A stretch of DNA of 35,237 nt from the NCBI GenBank assembly GCA_964543575.1, contig CAZIYV010000019.1, positions 1 through 35,237 on the forward strand, in the 5' to 3' direction. The position numbers and the translations under genes are program-made. A model generated the notes under the pieces. The model was given only the letters and a program-made list of their open reading frames with translations, was not told where the DNA came from and did no database searches. Origin of the DNA: Pelotomaculum_B sp964543575. Its GTDB lineage: Bacteria > Bacillota > Desulfotomaculia > Desulfotomaculales > Pelotomaculaceae. Every line of letters starts with the position of its first letter. Position 1 is the first letter of the stretch. Below are positions 1 to 7,434 of this stretch, piece by piece.

Positions 1-484
1 GTTTTTGAAGTTCAAGGGATTCCGGTGTGGGGTGTTTTACAGGCAGTATCCTTTCACCAATCCGGTTGTGGATAGTGCCGATCAAACCAGTCTTCTGTCC
101 GGCGGCGCCCAATACGGCAGCCACCAGATTAGCAGTGGTGGTTTTACCGTTGGTTCCTGTAATACCGATTATTTTCATTTTAGAGGAGGGATTGTCATAA
201 AAGCGCGCGGCCAGAAGCGCCAAGGCATACCTCGTGTCTGGCGTCAGCGCCCACGCCGTACCGGGCGGAAGGTCTGTCTCCCGCTGCACAACCACCGCCG
301 CCGCGCCCTTTTTTATTGCCTCGTTAATATATTCGTGACCGTCAGTTTTAAATCCCTTGATAGCCACAAACAAAAAACCCGGCTTTACCTGGCGAGAATC
401 ATACGCTATCCCCTTTACCGGTACAGCCGGATCGCCGCCAGCGGCACAAACTTCAACCGCTTCAAGCAGTTCCCGAAAAAACAA
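1..484 (-). CDS. murE: UDP-N-acetylmuramoyl-tripeptide synthetase, N-terminal part (cut by window start)
   Basis: Adds the third amino acid, normally meso-diaminopimelate in such organisms, to UDP-MurNAc-L-Ala-D-Glu in the cytoplasm. About 161 residues are present. The fragment shows the Mur-ligase N-terminal domain (YDSRQVKPGFLFVAIKG, then DGHEYINEAI) and the ATP-binding motif GITGTNGKTTTANL, followed by the GLIGT stretch typical of MurE. No ATG fits the start. A TTG at 484 is preceded by a strong AGGAGG at 493-498 with 8 nt spacing, so it is the likely start. It lies 149 bp downstream of spoVD in the usual cluster order. The C-terminal two thirds, including the DNPR-type substrate motif, lie outside the window, so DAP versus lysine specificity cannot be read. 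Confidence 0.95.
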   Translation of the reverse strand, partial: MFFRELLEAVEVCAAGGDPAVPVKGIAYDSRQVKPGFLFVAIKGFKTDGHEYINEAIKKGAAAVVVQRETDLPPGTAWALTPDTRYALALLAARFYDNPSSKMKIIGITGTNGKTTTANLVAAVLGAAGQKTGLIGTIHNRIGERILPVKHPTPESLELQK

Positions 485-514
485 CTTATTATCCTCCTGA
501 TTTATAGCTCATTT

Positions 515-543
515 TTATATTACTTTCATAGTATTTCCATCAA
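515..543 (-). promoter_or_regulatory. Weak candidate sigma-A promoter for murE
   Basis: On the minus strand a TTGATG box (538-543) is followed after 17 bp by ATATAA (515-520), or after 15 bp by TAATAT (517-522). It sits 31 to 59 bp upstream of the TTG start. In Bacillus subtilis spoVD is sporulation-specific while murE is vegetative, so a separate murE promoter in the 149-bp gap makes sense. The -10 match is poor. Confidence 0.3.
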
Positions 544-633
544 TATCTAAAATATTCCAGAACCAGGCTGCAGTGCCATCAACATGGCATGATAACAAGT
601 AATTTCCTGCAAATTATACACAAGTATTTAGCG

Positions 634-2769
634 TCAGTCGAGATATTCTTTAATCACCGGGGGCTGGAAATCTATAGTAATAGCAGCCCCCCTGGTTACT
701 TTTGTACCTGGCTTTTCCTGTTGGCCCACAGCCACACCGGTGCCCTGAGGGTTAAAATGCAGACCCAGTTTCTCTAAAACACTGCCGGCTTCTTTCATGG
801 TCAACCCCGTCAGGTCTGGCACCGTCACTTCTTCCGCTGGGCCTGAGCCGTTATCCTGCAATTCCAGAATAACAGTTGACCCGCCAAATACCTGCGCGCC
901 TCCTGAGGGAGTCTGGCCATATACCATATTCCCCTCGCCCCTTTTCTGAACGGCAAATCCAGCATTTATCAGCACCTTTTGGGCTTCTTCCACCGGGTAA
1001 TTCACAACATTGGGCATGCTCCGCTTCACTTTTGGCTCCTCAAAAACGAAAGGCAATTGTGGTTTTTCAAGGTCCGGCCTCTCCGGTACTTTCAGATACC
1101 TGAGTGTATCTAAAGCAATGGACTTGAAAGCGGGAGCCGCCACCTGGCTGCCGAAATAAGCAGCGCCGCTGGGCTCGGCCACCATTACCAGCACGGCGAT
1201 TTGCGGGTCCTCCGCCGGGGCAAAACCCACAAAAGAGGCAACGTACTTGCCGTCAGAATAGCCTCCGGTTTCCTCCACCACCTGAGCTGTGCCTGTTTTC
1301 CCCGCCGCTCCGTAGCCCTCTACGAAAGCGTTTCTCCCCGTACCCTTGAACACTACATTGGTCAGCAGTCCCATAAGGGTCTGCGCGGTTTTTTTGGATA
1401 TAACCTGGCGTACCGACTCAGGCTTAAATTCTTTGATTACCTTTCCATCTGCTCCGGTTATTGACTTTACCAGAGACGGTTTTAACAGCACCCCGCCATT
1501 GGCTACAGCCGAAGCGGCGGTCAACAGCTGAATCGGCGTTACAGCGATAGACTGCCCAATGGACATGGTCGCTATGTTTAGTTCGGTGGCTTCTTTTTCC
1601 GGTATTTGTATGCCAACCGCTTCCCCAGGCAGGCCGATGTTGGTGGTTTGCCCCAAACCAAAAGCGTTGATATACTTGTAGAACCTTTCTACGCCCAGCC
1701 TTAAGCCCACAGTTATAAACCCAGGGTTGCAGGAGTTCTGGGCAACCTCTTCAAAAGTTTGAGAACCGTGCCCTCCGTCGTACCAGCACCTGATTGTACG
1801 GTCGGCAACCTTAATATAACCGGGGTCATAAAAAGTATCACCCAGCCTGACGGCTCCTTCCTCAAGAGCGGCCGCCGCGGTAATGATTTTAAATGTTGAT
1901 CCCGGCTCATAATTATACCAGATACTCGGGTTGTGATCCCATACCGACTGGGGTTGTTTTCTCCAATCTCCGGGATTGAATGTAGGCCGGTTACCCATGG
2001 CAAGGATTTCACCGGTTTTAGGATTCATTACAATAATTACTGCCAGTTTGGGATGGTGGGCATCGACAATCTTGTCCAGTTCCCTCTCCGTAAAAAATTG
2101 AATATGCTGGTCTATGGTCAGAACAAGATTGTGGCCAGGCGTTGGAGGGATAAACTTGTGGAGTGCTTCCGGGATGTTCCTGCCAACCGCGTCCTTTTCA
2201 ATGACTATCCGTCCGGGAACACCTCTTAAATCCTTATCATAAACGCTTTCTACACCAATCAGCCCCTGGTTGTCATCACCGGCAAAACCAAGTACATGAG
2301 CGGCAAGGCTTTCCTGGCGGTAAAAACGTCTGTTTTCTTCCACCAGTTCCACACCGTCCAACTTCAAAGCTTTTAACCTCTGGGCCGATTCATAGTCTAT
2401 TCTTCTTTTCAGCCAGACAAAACCTGATTCTTCAGTTAGTTTTTTATATATTGCCTCCTTATCCCCACCCAGAGCCACGGCTATTTTGTCCGCTGTCTCA
2501 CGCTTATTGACCACCTGGGGCGGAAAGGCGTAGGCTGAATCAACACTAACACTTGTTACCAGTTCGTTGCCATTGCGGTCAAAGATCGCGCCCCGCTTGG
2601 CCTCTACCGGTACATCCCTCATCCGGACTTCCAGAGCTTCGTCTCTTAAACGGTCCCCTTCAACAAGCTGCAGCCAGGCCAGGCGAAAAATCAGTCCGAC
2701 CAGAGCCAGCGCAGTAATCAGAAAAACCCAGGTTATTCTTTTCCGGATCAAAATGGTTGTTGTCTGCAT
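634..2769 (-). CDS. spoVD: Stage V sporulation protein D, class B penicillin-binding protein with PASTA domains
   Basis: Membrane-anchored transpeptidase that cross-links peptidoglycan; SpoVD is the form used for spore cortex. Order: short cytoplasmic N-terminus, one TM helix (WVFLITALALVGLIFRLAWL), the PBP dimerization domain (KRGAIFDRNGNELV), the transpeptidase domain with SxxK in PGSTFK (about residue 291), SxN in NSCNPG (about 346) and KTG in GKTGTAQ (about 491), then two C-terminal PASTA repeats. Length is about 711 aa. The ATG at 2769 is preferred because GGAGAGGGG lies 4-5 nt upstream; an in-frame ATG at 2790 would add seven residues but has no ribosome binding site. Its 5' end overlaps the ftsL frame. 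It could be a vegetative PBP2B-like enzyme instead, but PASTA domains plus position next to murE favour SpoVD. Confidence 0.93.
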   Translation of the reverse strand: MQTTTILIRKRITWVFLITALALVGLIFRLAWLQLVEGDRLRDEALEVRMRDVPVEAKRGAIFDRNGNELVTSVSVDSAYAFPPQVVNKRETADKIAVALGGDKEAIYKKLTEESGFVWLKRRIDYESAQRLKALKLDGVELVEENRRFYRQESLAAHVLGFAGDDNQGLIGVESVYDKDLRGVPGRIVIEKDAVGRNIPEALHKFIPPTPGHNLVLTIDQHIQFFTERELDKIVDAHHPKLAVIIVMNPKTGEILAMGNRPTFNPGDWRKQPQSVWDHNPSIWYNYEPGSTFKIITAAAALEEGAVRLGDTFYDPGYIKVADRTIRCWYDGGHGSQTFEEVAQNSCNPGFITVGLRLGVERFYKYINAFGLGQTTNIGLPGEAVGIQIPEKEATELNIATMSIGQSIAVTPIQLLTAASAVANGGVLLKPSLVKSITGADGKVIKEFKPESVRQVISKKTAQTLMGLLTNVVFKGTGRNAFVEGYGAAGKTGTAQVVEETGGYSDGKYVASFVGFAPAEDPQIAVLVMVAEPSGAAYFGSQVAAPAFKSIALDTLRYLKVPERPDLEKPQLPFVFEEPKVKRSMPNVVNYPVEEAQKVLINAGFAVQKRGEGNMVYGQTPSGGAQVFGGSTVILELQDNGSGPAEEVTVPDLTGLTMKEAGSVLEKLGLHFNPQGTGVAVGQQEKPGTKVTRGAAITIDFQPPVIKEYLD

Positions 2770-3307
2770 TTTTCCCCTCTCCGAATTCATTCACGGGAAC
2801 GCTTCCCAACCGGATAGAATTTTCCAGTCGGTCAACCAATTCGGTAAAAGCCCTGATAAGGCGGCTCTTTTCCTGTCCGGCAGGGGAAATATCAGCAACC
2901 TGTGTATTGGCTGAAGCAGTGTCAGCTGTCATTGCAGATTGAGACTTGCCTGCTACAGCAACCACCAGGATATTGTTGTTTGCTGGTTTTACCATCCCCA
3001 GTTTGTTTACAGCCAGGTACTCAACCCGTTCCAGTGAGTTCAAACGGTGGACTTCTTCATCTAGACTGTTGTTTTCCACGCGCAGAAGGGCAAGCTCTGA
3101 TTCCAGTTTGGTTATCTGGTAACCCAGGGTCAGCACCTGGGAAAAATAATAGGTTATCAGCACTCCCGCCAAAAAACACACCAGAACCAGTCCGGATAAC
3201 GCCAGTACAGGACTCTTTTGTACAAACCTTCTCCTGCGAGCTTTTTCTGGACGCGAATCTATACCTGAAAACCCGCGGTAGCCTGTCTTATCCTGAGCTA
3301 CTATCAA
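2660..3307 (-). CDS. ftsL: Cell division protein FtsL-like (septum initiator family)
   Basis: Bitopic divisome protein. A basic cytoplasmic tail (KARRRRF) is followed by one TM helix (about residues 34-54) and a heptad-like coiled coil (YQITKLESELALLRVENNSLDEEVHRLNS), then a YLAVNKLGMVKP motif typical of the family. It lies between rsmH and spoVD, as expected. The start is TTG at 3307 with GGAGG about 10 nt upstream. At 215 aa it is much longer than typical FtsL (about 100-130 aa). The extra tail is low-complexity, and its last 36 codons run out of frame into the spoVD coding region, a 110-nt overlap. Either the tail is real or a one-base error hides an earlier stop; a TGA exists at 2791-2793 in another frame. 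The core assignment is firm, the C-terminus is not. Confidence 0.85.
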   Translation of the reverse strand: MIVAQDKTGYRGFSGIDSRPEKARRRRFVQKSPVLALSGLVLVCFLAGVLITYYFSQVLTLGYQITKLESELALLRVENNSLDEEVHRLNSLERVEYLAVNKLGMVKPANNNILVVAVAGKSQSAMTADTASANTQVADISPAGQEKSRLIRAFTELVDRLENSIRLGSVPVNEFGEGKNADNNHFDPEKNNLGFSDYCAGSGRTDFSPGLAAAC

Positions 3308-3401
3308 TATTATTCAACCTCCGTACGGAATAGAACCCTTAAAAAGGAAGGATATACCATACCGTTGGATACACCGATTCTCGCATCAGCGGAACTCGTC
3401 A

Positions 3402-4319
3402 TCAGATTTTTTCAGCCACTCGCAGCTTTGCGCTTCTTGCTCTCGGGTTGCCGGCCAACTCTGACTGGGAGGCTACAATCGGTTTGGTGGTAACAATTTT
3501 CAGTGTCTTCTCTTTAGCACAAACACAAACCGGGAAATCCCGCGGGCAGGTACAAGGCGAGGCCAGGCGCCGGAACAGGTCCTTTATTATTCTGTCTTCC
3601 AGGGAGTGGAAAGTTATCACACAAATTCTCCCCCCGGGCTTTAGAACCTGTACTGCGGCAAGGACTGCCTCCGCCAGTATCTCCAGTTCCTGGTTTACGG
3701 CTATGCGCAGCGCCTGAAAAGTTCTCTTGGCCGGGTGCGGCCCCTGCCGCCTTGCGCCTGCAGGAACCGCCTTCTTAATGATTTCCACCAGTTGGCCGGT
3801 GGTTTCGACAGGGCTCAGTTCTCTCTCCTGTCCGATAAAACCGGCAATTCTGGCAGACCAGCGCTCTTCCCCGTATTCCTTTATTATCTTGGCCAATTGT
3901 GCCACCGGCAGGTTGTTGACAAGATCTCTGGCGGTGGTTGTCTGTCCCGGATCCATTCTCATATCGAGAGGCGCGTCATGCTGGTAGCTGAATCCCCTGG
4001 CCGGGTTATCGAGCTGGTGTGAGGAAACACCCAGATCAAACAGCACGCCGTCAACCTCTTTCAGGTCCAGGCTTGTCAGGGTTTCAACAAGTTTTACAAA
4101 GTTAGCCCGGACCAGTACGGCACTGTCCCCAAAAGGGGCGAGTCTTTCCCTGGCGGCACTGATAGCAGCCGGGTCCTGATCCAGTGCTATCAAACGGCCG
4201 CCTGGCGCCTGGCCCAGTTTTTTTAAGATCGCTTCACTGTGGCCGGCGCCGCCCAGGGTACAATCCACGTAGACCCCGCCCGGTTTTATTTTGAGACCTT
4301 CCAGTACTTCATTTGGCAT
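3402..4319 (-). CDS. rsmH: 16S rRNA (cytosine-1402-N4)-methyltransferase RsmH (MraW)
   Basis: Uses S-adenosylmethionine to methylate N4 of C1402 in the ribosomal decoding site. It shows the SAM motif VYVDCTLGGAGHSEAIL, the LIALDQDPAAISAARERL loop, DGVLFDLGVSSHQLDNPARGFSY, KRTFQALRIAVNQEL and GGRICVITFHSLEDRIIK, all hallmarks of the family, at the usual length of about 305 aa. The first canonical start is ATG at 4319, but it has no ribosome binding site, and the conserved family N-terminus (H-x-x-V before the first helix) is encoded upstream in frame. That extension begins at an ATA codon (4341-4343) with GAGG 9 nt before it and a stop just upstream. The natural start may therefore be a non-canonical AUA or a miscalled ATG. 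Confidence 0.96.
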   Translation of the reverse strand: MPNEVLEGLKIKPGGVYVDCTLGGAGHSEAILKKLGQAPGGRLIALDQDPAAISAARERLAPFGDSAVLVRANFVKLVETLTSLDLKEVDGVLFDLGVSSHQLDNPARGFSYQHDAPLDMRMDPGQTTTARDLVNNLPVAQLAKIIKEYGEERWSARIAGFIGQERELSPVETTGQLVEIIKKAVPAGARRQGPHPAKRTFQALRIAVNQELEILAEAVLAAVQVLKPGGRICVITFHSLEDRIIKDLFRRLASPCTCPRDFPVCVCAKEKTLKIVTTKPIVASQSELAGNPRARSAKLRVAEKI

Positions 4320-4411
4320 GACAGGTTGATGATAGTATTCTATTTAAAACGACCTCGCTAGTTTATTCTTCTGCTTTTAGAAAGCATTTCCTTTTTAAGC
4401 AATGCTAGTAT

Positions 4412-4849
4412 TTAAATACCAAGATCAAAATCATCAATTTTTTCCGCTATTTCTTCATAGGATGCGGCTGCCCTGGCATTGTATTCATCCCACTTGCTCT
4501 TCGCCCAAATTTCTACCCGGGAGGAAACGCCGATAACAACCACGTCTTTTTCCAGTGAGGCGAACTCCCGCAAGCTGACCGGTATTAGTATTCTTCCCTG
4601 TTTATCGGTTTCACATAAAGCGGCGCCAGAGAAAAAAAACCGAACGAAGGCCCGGGCGTCACCCTTTGTAAAGGGCAAGGACTTCAGCTTTTGCTCCAGC
4701 GCGTCCCATTCCGGCCGCGGATAAGCAAAAAGACAGCCGTCAAGACCCTTTGTAACCACAAAAGAGTCCCCCAGGCCTTCTCGGAAGCGGGCAGGTATGA
4801 AAAGTCTTCCCTTGGGGTCGATATTGTGCTGGTATTCACCTATGAACAT
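4412..4849 (-). CDS. mraZ: Transcriptional regulator MraZ
   Basis: DNA-binding repressor of the division/cell-wall cluster, with an AbrB-like double fold. The two SpoVT/AbrB-like halves are visible: MFIGEYQHNIDPKGRLFIPARFRE at the N-terminus and CETDKQGRILIPVSLREFA in the middle, each with the DxxGR motif. Length 145 aa is normal. The ATG start at 4849 has a GGAG about 10 nt upstream. It is the first gene of the cluster, and three GTGG boxes in its own leader fit autoregulation. Confidence 0.96.
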   Translation of the reverse strand: MFIGEYQHNIDPKGRLFIPARFREGLGDSFVVTKGLDGCLFAYPRPEWDALEQKLKSLPFTKGDARAFVRFFFSGAALCETDKQGRILIPVSLREFASLEKDVVVIGVSSRVEIWAKSKWDEYNARAAASYEEIAEKIDDFDLGI

Positions 4850-4877
4850 GTTATTACAGCTCCAGTTTATGAATTAT

Positions 4878-4904
4878 CCACCACAAAAAACCACTTTCCA
4901 CCAC
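4878..4904 (-). promoter_or_regulatory. Candidate MraZ operator: three GTGG boxes at 10-bp spacing
   Basis: On the minus strand GTGG starts at 4904, 4894 and 4884, exactly one helical turn apart. The outer two are extended to GTGGTGG. MraZ proteins are known to bind short G-rich direct repeats with about 10-bp periodicity ahead of their own gene. The boxes lie at or just after the predicted transcription start and 29-55 bp upstream of the mraZ start codon. Confidence 0.75.
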
Positions 4905-4907
4905 TAT

Positions 4908-4936
4908 ACTATATATCGGACAAAATTCCTATGCAA
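4908..4936 (-). promoter_or_regulatory. Sigma-A type promoter of the mraZ cluster
   Basis: On the minus strand TTGCAT (4931-4936) and TATAGT (4908-4913) are separated by exactly 17 bp. Transcription would begin near 4901, inside the MraZ boxes, which is a sensible place for a repressor. The flanking DNA is AT-rich. Confidence 0.65.
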
Positions 4937-5011
4937 TTTAGAAAATATTTTATAAAAATTAAAGATTTTTCATAATAGAAATGCGGGCTTTAATACTGCA
5001 CCAGCAGCAGG

Positions 5012-5046
5012 ATGAAAAATAAAAAAGAGAGATAAACATCTCCCTC
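5012..5046 (-). terminator. Rho-independent terminator after the small membrane protein gene
   Basis: Read on the minus strand, a 9-bp stem (arms 5038-5046 and 5025-5033, two G-U pairs, four-base loop) is followed by TTTTTTATTTTT. It separates the gene at 5115-5429 from the mraZ promoter downstream. Confidence 0.75.
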
Positions 5047-5114
5047 GTAGAAAAGTCATGTCATGCTTTTATAATTGGCGAACAGTTGTGCAGCGACCTG
5101 CTCGTGCCCGCGCT

Positions 5115-5429
5115 TTACAGGTACTCGTCAAGCCTATGGCGGTATTTATTGTCTCCTCCGCCTGCGTTCTCCTGCTTAACCTCTGTTTTTTCTTTTTCAT
5201 CTCTGCGCAGGGACACTTTTAAATCCAGGGTGTAGTCATCGTGAAGGCTGAGTCCTTTGGGCAGCTGCACTACTATGGCATTTTTTTCTCCAGTAACTCC
5301 GTAATCCCTTTTTGGGTTCATGGTCCTTCTTTCAGGAAACTGCAGCTTGGATTGACGGGCGGCGAGGAAAAAGGTCATTACAAAAATGACAGATGATATA
5401 AATACAAGACTCAGGCTTATATAATCCAC
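5115..5429 (-). CDS. Small single-pass membrane protein of unknown function
   Basis: I do not recognise this 104-aa protein. It begins with one hydrophobic helix (about residues 4-23, LSLVFISSVIFVMTFFLAAR) followed by a charged, soluble tail rich in K, E, R and D. The tail contains a possible beta-rich patch (NAIVVQLPKGLSLHDDYTLDLKVSL) and ends in a Gly-Gly-Gly linker. The start is GTG at 5429 with a GGGG-containing ribosome site about 9 nt upstream. It is transcribed alone, with its own terminator downstream at 5012-5046. No catalytic motif is visible. Confidence 0.65.
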   Translation of the reverse strand: MDYISLSLVFISSVIFVMTFFLAARQSKLQFPERRTMNPKRDYGVTGEKNAIVVQLPKGLSLHDDYTLDLKVSLRRDEKEKTEVKQENAGGGDNKYRHRLDEYL

Positions 5430-5500
5430 AAAAATACCCCGCAGTACAAAATTAATTCACATATACTGTTCGCCATATGTAAATTATTTCCTGCTGGTTA

Positions 5501-6307
5501 CTAGTAAATTTTTACAAATTTTATCTTCCTGCCGGTGAATGTGGCAATTTCCCTGTAACCAACCTGTTTTATCAGTTCGATAGCTTTCGTCAGACCACTC
5601 CCCACCTGTTCGGGGTGATGGGCGTCGGAACCTATGGTAACAGGAAGCCCATATCTAAAAAAGGCCTCCAGCAGCCCTGGGGCAGGATAAATCTCCCGCG
5701 CCGGGTATCTAAGTCCCGCTGTGTTTACCTCTGCGCACACACCCGCCTGTTTAAACACGCGGGCGGTTTCTTCATACAAAGGCCCCAGATCCCTGACCGG
5801 GTGAAAGTTAAACTTTTTAACCAGATCCGGATGGGCCATCACATCAAAAAGTCCGCTCAGGGCAGCCTGTTTTAAAAGAAAAAAGTACCGCTCATAAATC
5901 TCGTCAATATCCCTCCGGGAGTACTCATCCAACTCGTCAGGGTTATCGAAACCCCACCCGTCAATGAAATGGACTGAACCAATTATGAAATCAAAAGGAT
6001 ACCCGGCTACCAGCGACTCCAGATTCTTTTCATATCCCGGTACATAATCCGCCTCTATCCCCAGTTTCACCCTGACTGGCGACTTCCCGCCGGCTTGCCT
6101 GACCGCCTCAACATAACGCGGCAAATCTATTTCATCCATGGCATAATCCGGAATCCTGCTGCCAGGAGGCAGAAAATACAGGGGTAAGTGGTCAGTAAAA
6201 CCGACCTCCCGGATACCCATCTCCACAGCAACGGCCAGGTACTCCTGGATTTCGCCGCTGGCGTGGCCGCATAACCTGGTATGCAGGTGATTATCAACCG
6301 GTATCAA
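5501..6307 (-). CDS. PHP-family phosphatase, histidinol-phosphatase HisJ/HisK type
   Basis: Likely hydrolyses histidinol phosphate to histidinol, or a related phosphate ester, at a trinuclear metal site. PHP metal ligands are visible in order: DNHLHTRLCGHA near the N-terminus, EADY, GSVHF, MAHPDLVKKF and a C-terminal TIGSDAHHPEQVG. Length of about 268 aa fits HisJ. The likely start is TTG at 6307, whose TTGA overlaps the TGA stop of the MetE-like gene, suggesting translational coupling; a GTG at 6319 is possible. It is not in a histidine operon, so the natural substrate may differ. Confidence 0.85.
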   Translation of the reverse strand: MIPVDNHLHTRLCGHASGEIQEYLAVAVEMGIREVGFTDHLPLYFLPPGSRIPDYAMDEIDLPRYVEAVRQAGGKSPVRVKLGIEADYVPGYEKNLESLVAGYPFDFIIGSVHFIDGWGFDNPDELDEYSRRDIDEIYERYFFLLKQAALSGLFDVMAHPDLVKKFNFHPVRDLGPLYEETARVFKQAGVCAEVNTAGLRYPAREIYPAPGLLEAFFRYGLPVTIGSDAHHPEQVGSGLTKAIELIKQVGYREIATFTGRKIKFVKIY

Positions 6308-7389
6308 GACTGCTTGCACCCCTCACGAGAGCGCAGCATTTCAGAAACAGAACAAGCCAGGGCATAGATTTTCTCTGCCAGTTCTACGTCAAGGAGTCCC
6401 GTCCCGCAGGCCGGCGCTATGATGCAGTTTCTGAACAAAAGCTTCCTGGAAACACCCCGTTTGGTTAGTTCCTTCCACTCGCGATCAAGCATTGCCAGCA
6501 AGGAAGCCGCGTCCTCATCCAGGACCAGGTCATCCAGCGTCGGCACCACGCCCCAGGCTAATATGCCCCCTCTTTTCAGAAAACTTTTCAAAGAGGCTGT
6601 ATAGGGAATAATGGAGCTGAAGTAGTTGTAAGCGTCAAAATTGACCACTTCTACACTTGACTCAAAAAGTATCGACCAGTCGATGGCATCGCAGCAGTGC
6701 ACACCAGCCATAGCGCCCATAGTGTGTACTGCCTGAAAAACAGCTTCCAGATCTTCTTTGATGGCCTCCCTGGTTACGGTGATGTAGCTGGACTGGCCGT
6801 AGACCCGGATCGAGGGCTCATCCACAAAAATCATTACCGGAAGACCAAAGCGTCCAAGCTGCAAAGCCTGCCAGGCCGAGTGCAAGGCTAAGGTTTTCAC
6901 GATCAAGTCCCGCAGTTGATCATTGTAATAGGCAAACCGTCCCCGCTCATCTTTGATCTGAAAGGCTGCCGTTAGAGGACCCACCACCTGTCCTTTTAAA
7001 ACTTGCGCGCTCCCGGCGCCTTTTTTCAGATCTTCCATATAGGCATAAAACCCTGCCGCTGCATCTTCCGAAAAGGCAAACTCATCCAGCACCGCGAGGT
7101 CGCCTTCCTCGTAGGCCAGGTAGAGGGTGTAGAAAGCAGTCAAATTATCAGCCCAGTCGGGTCTGGTAGTGTCAAAATAAACTTTATCCCCGTTATCAAC
7201 CAGCAGGCCTGTTTTTACCAGTGGTTTTAAAGACTGCTCTACTAAGTACTCCTGCCTTCCACGCTGCGGCAGTTGAGGCCAGTGGGGTATGTAGGGAACA
7301 TATTTTTTTATCAGGGACAAGGCATCTCCAACTTCGGTATAAGGCAAACTGCCTATTCCTGTAGCCAGGCCTTTAGGTTCAAAAACCAT
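6304..7389 (-). CDS. Cobalamin-independent methionine synthase (MetE C-terminal domain) like protein
   Basis: A 361-aa protein of the UROD/MetE-like barrel family, corresponding to the catalytic half of MetE without its N-terminal folate half. It opens with GLATGIGSLPY, typical of COG0620 proteins. A likely zinc site is present: H-x-C in GVHCCDAIDW (about two thirds in) and a distal Cys in APACGTGLL. Such core MetE proteins can transfer methyl groups from donors other than folate to homocysteine; the donor here is unknown. The ATG at 7389 is chosen because AAAGGAG lies 8 nt upstream; the ATG at 7407 lies inside that ribosome site. It follows the quinate-dehydrogenase-like gene by 45 bp and overlaps the PHP phosphatase gene by 4 nt. 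Confidence 0.85.
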   Translation of the reverse strand: MVFEPKGLATGIGSLPYTEVGDALSLIKKYVPYIPHWPQLPQRGRQEYLVEQSLKPLVKTGLLVDNGDKVYFDTTRPDWADNLTAFYTLYLAYEEGDLAVLDEFAFSEDAAAGFYAYMEDLKKGAGSAQVLKGQVVGPLTAAFQIKDERGRFAYYNDQLRDLIVKTLALHSAWQALQLGRFGLPVMIFVDEPSIRVYGQSSYITVTREAIKEDLEAVFQAVHTMGAMAGVHCCDAIDWSILFESSVEVVNFDAYNYFSSIIPYTASLKSFLKRGGILAWGVVPTLDDLVLDEDAASLLAMLDREWKELTKRGVSRKLLFRNCIIAPACGTGLLDVELAEKIYALACSVSEMLRSREGCKQS

Positions 7390-7434
7390 TGCAAAGTCTC
7401 CTTTCATTTATACTGTGAAAAGATCTGTCTTTTA

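Noticed and set aside
5..777. Plus-strand frames opposite murE and spoVD
   Set aside because: They are antisense shadows of well-supported minus-strand genes.
5074..5475. GGCGAACAGT and its complement flanking the 104-aa gene
   Set aside because: A 10-bp inverted match in this span can arise by chance and has no further terminal similarity.
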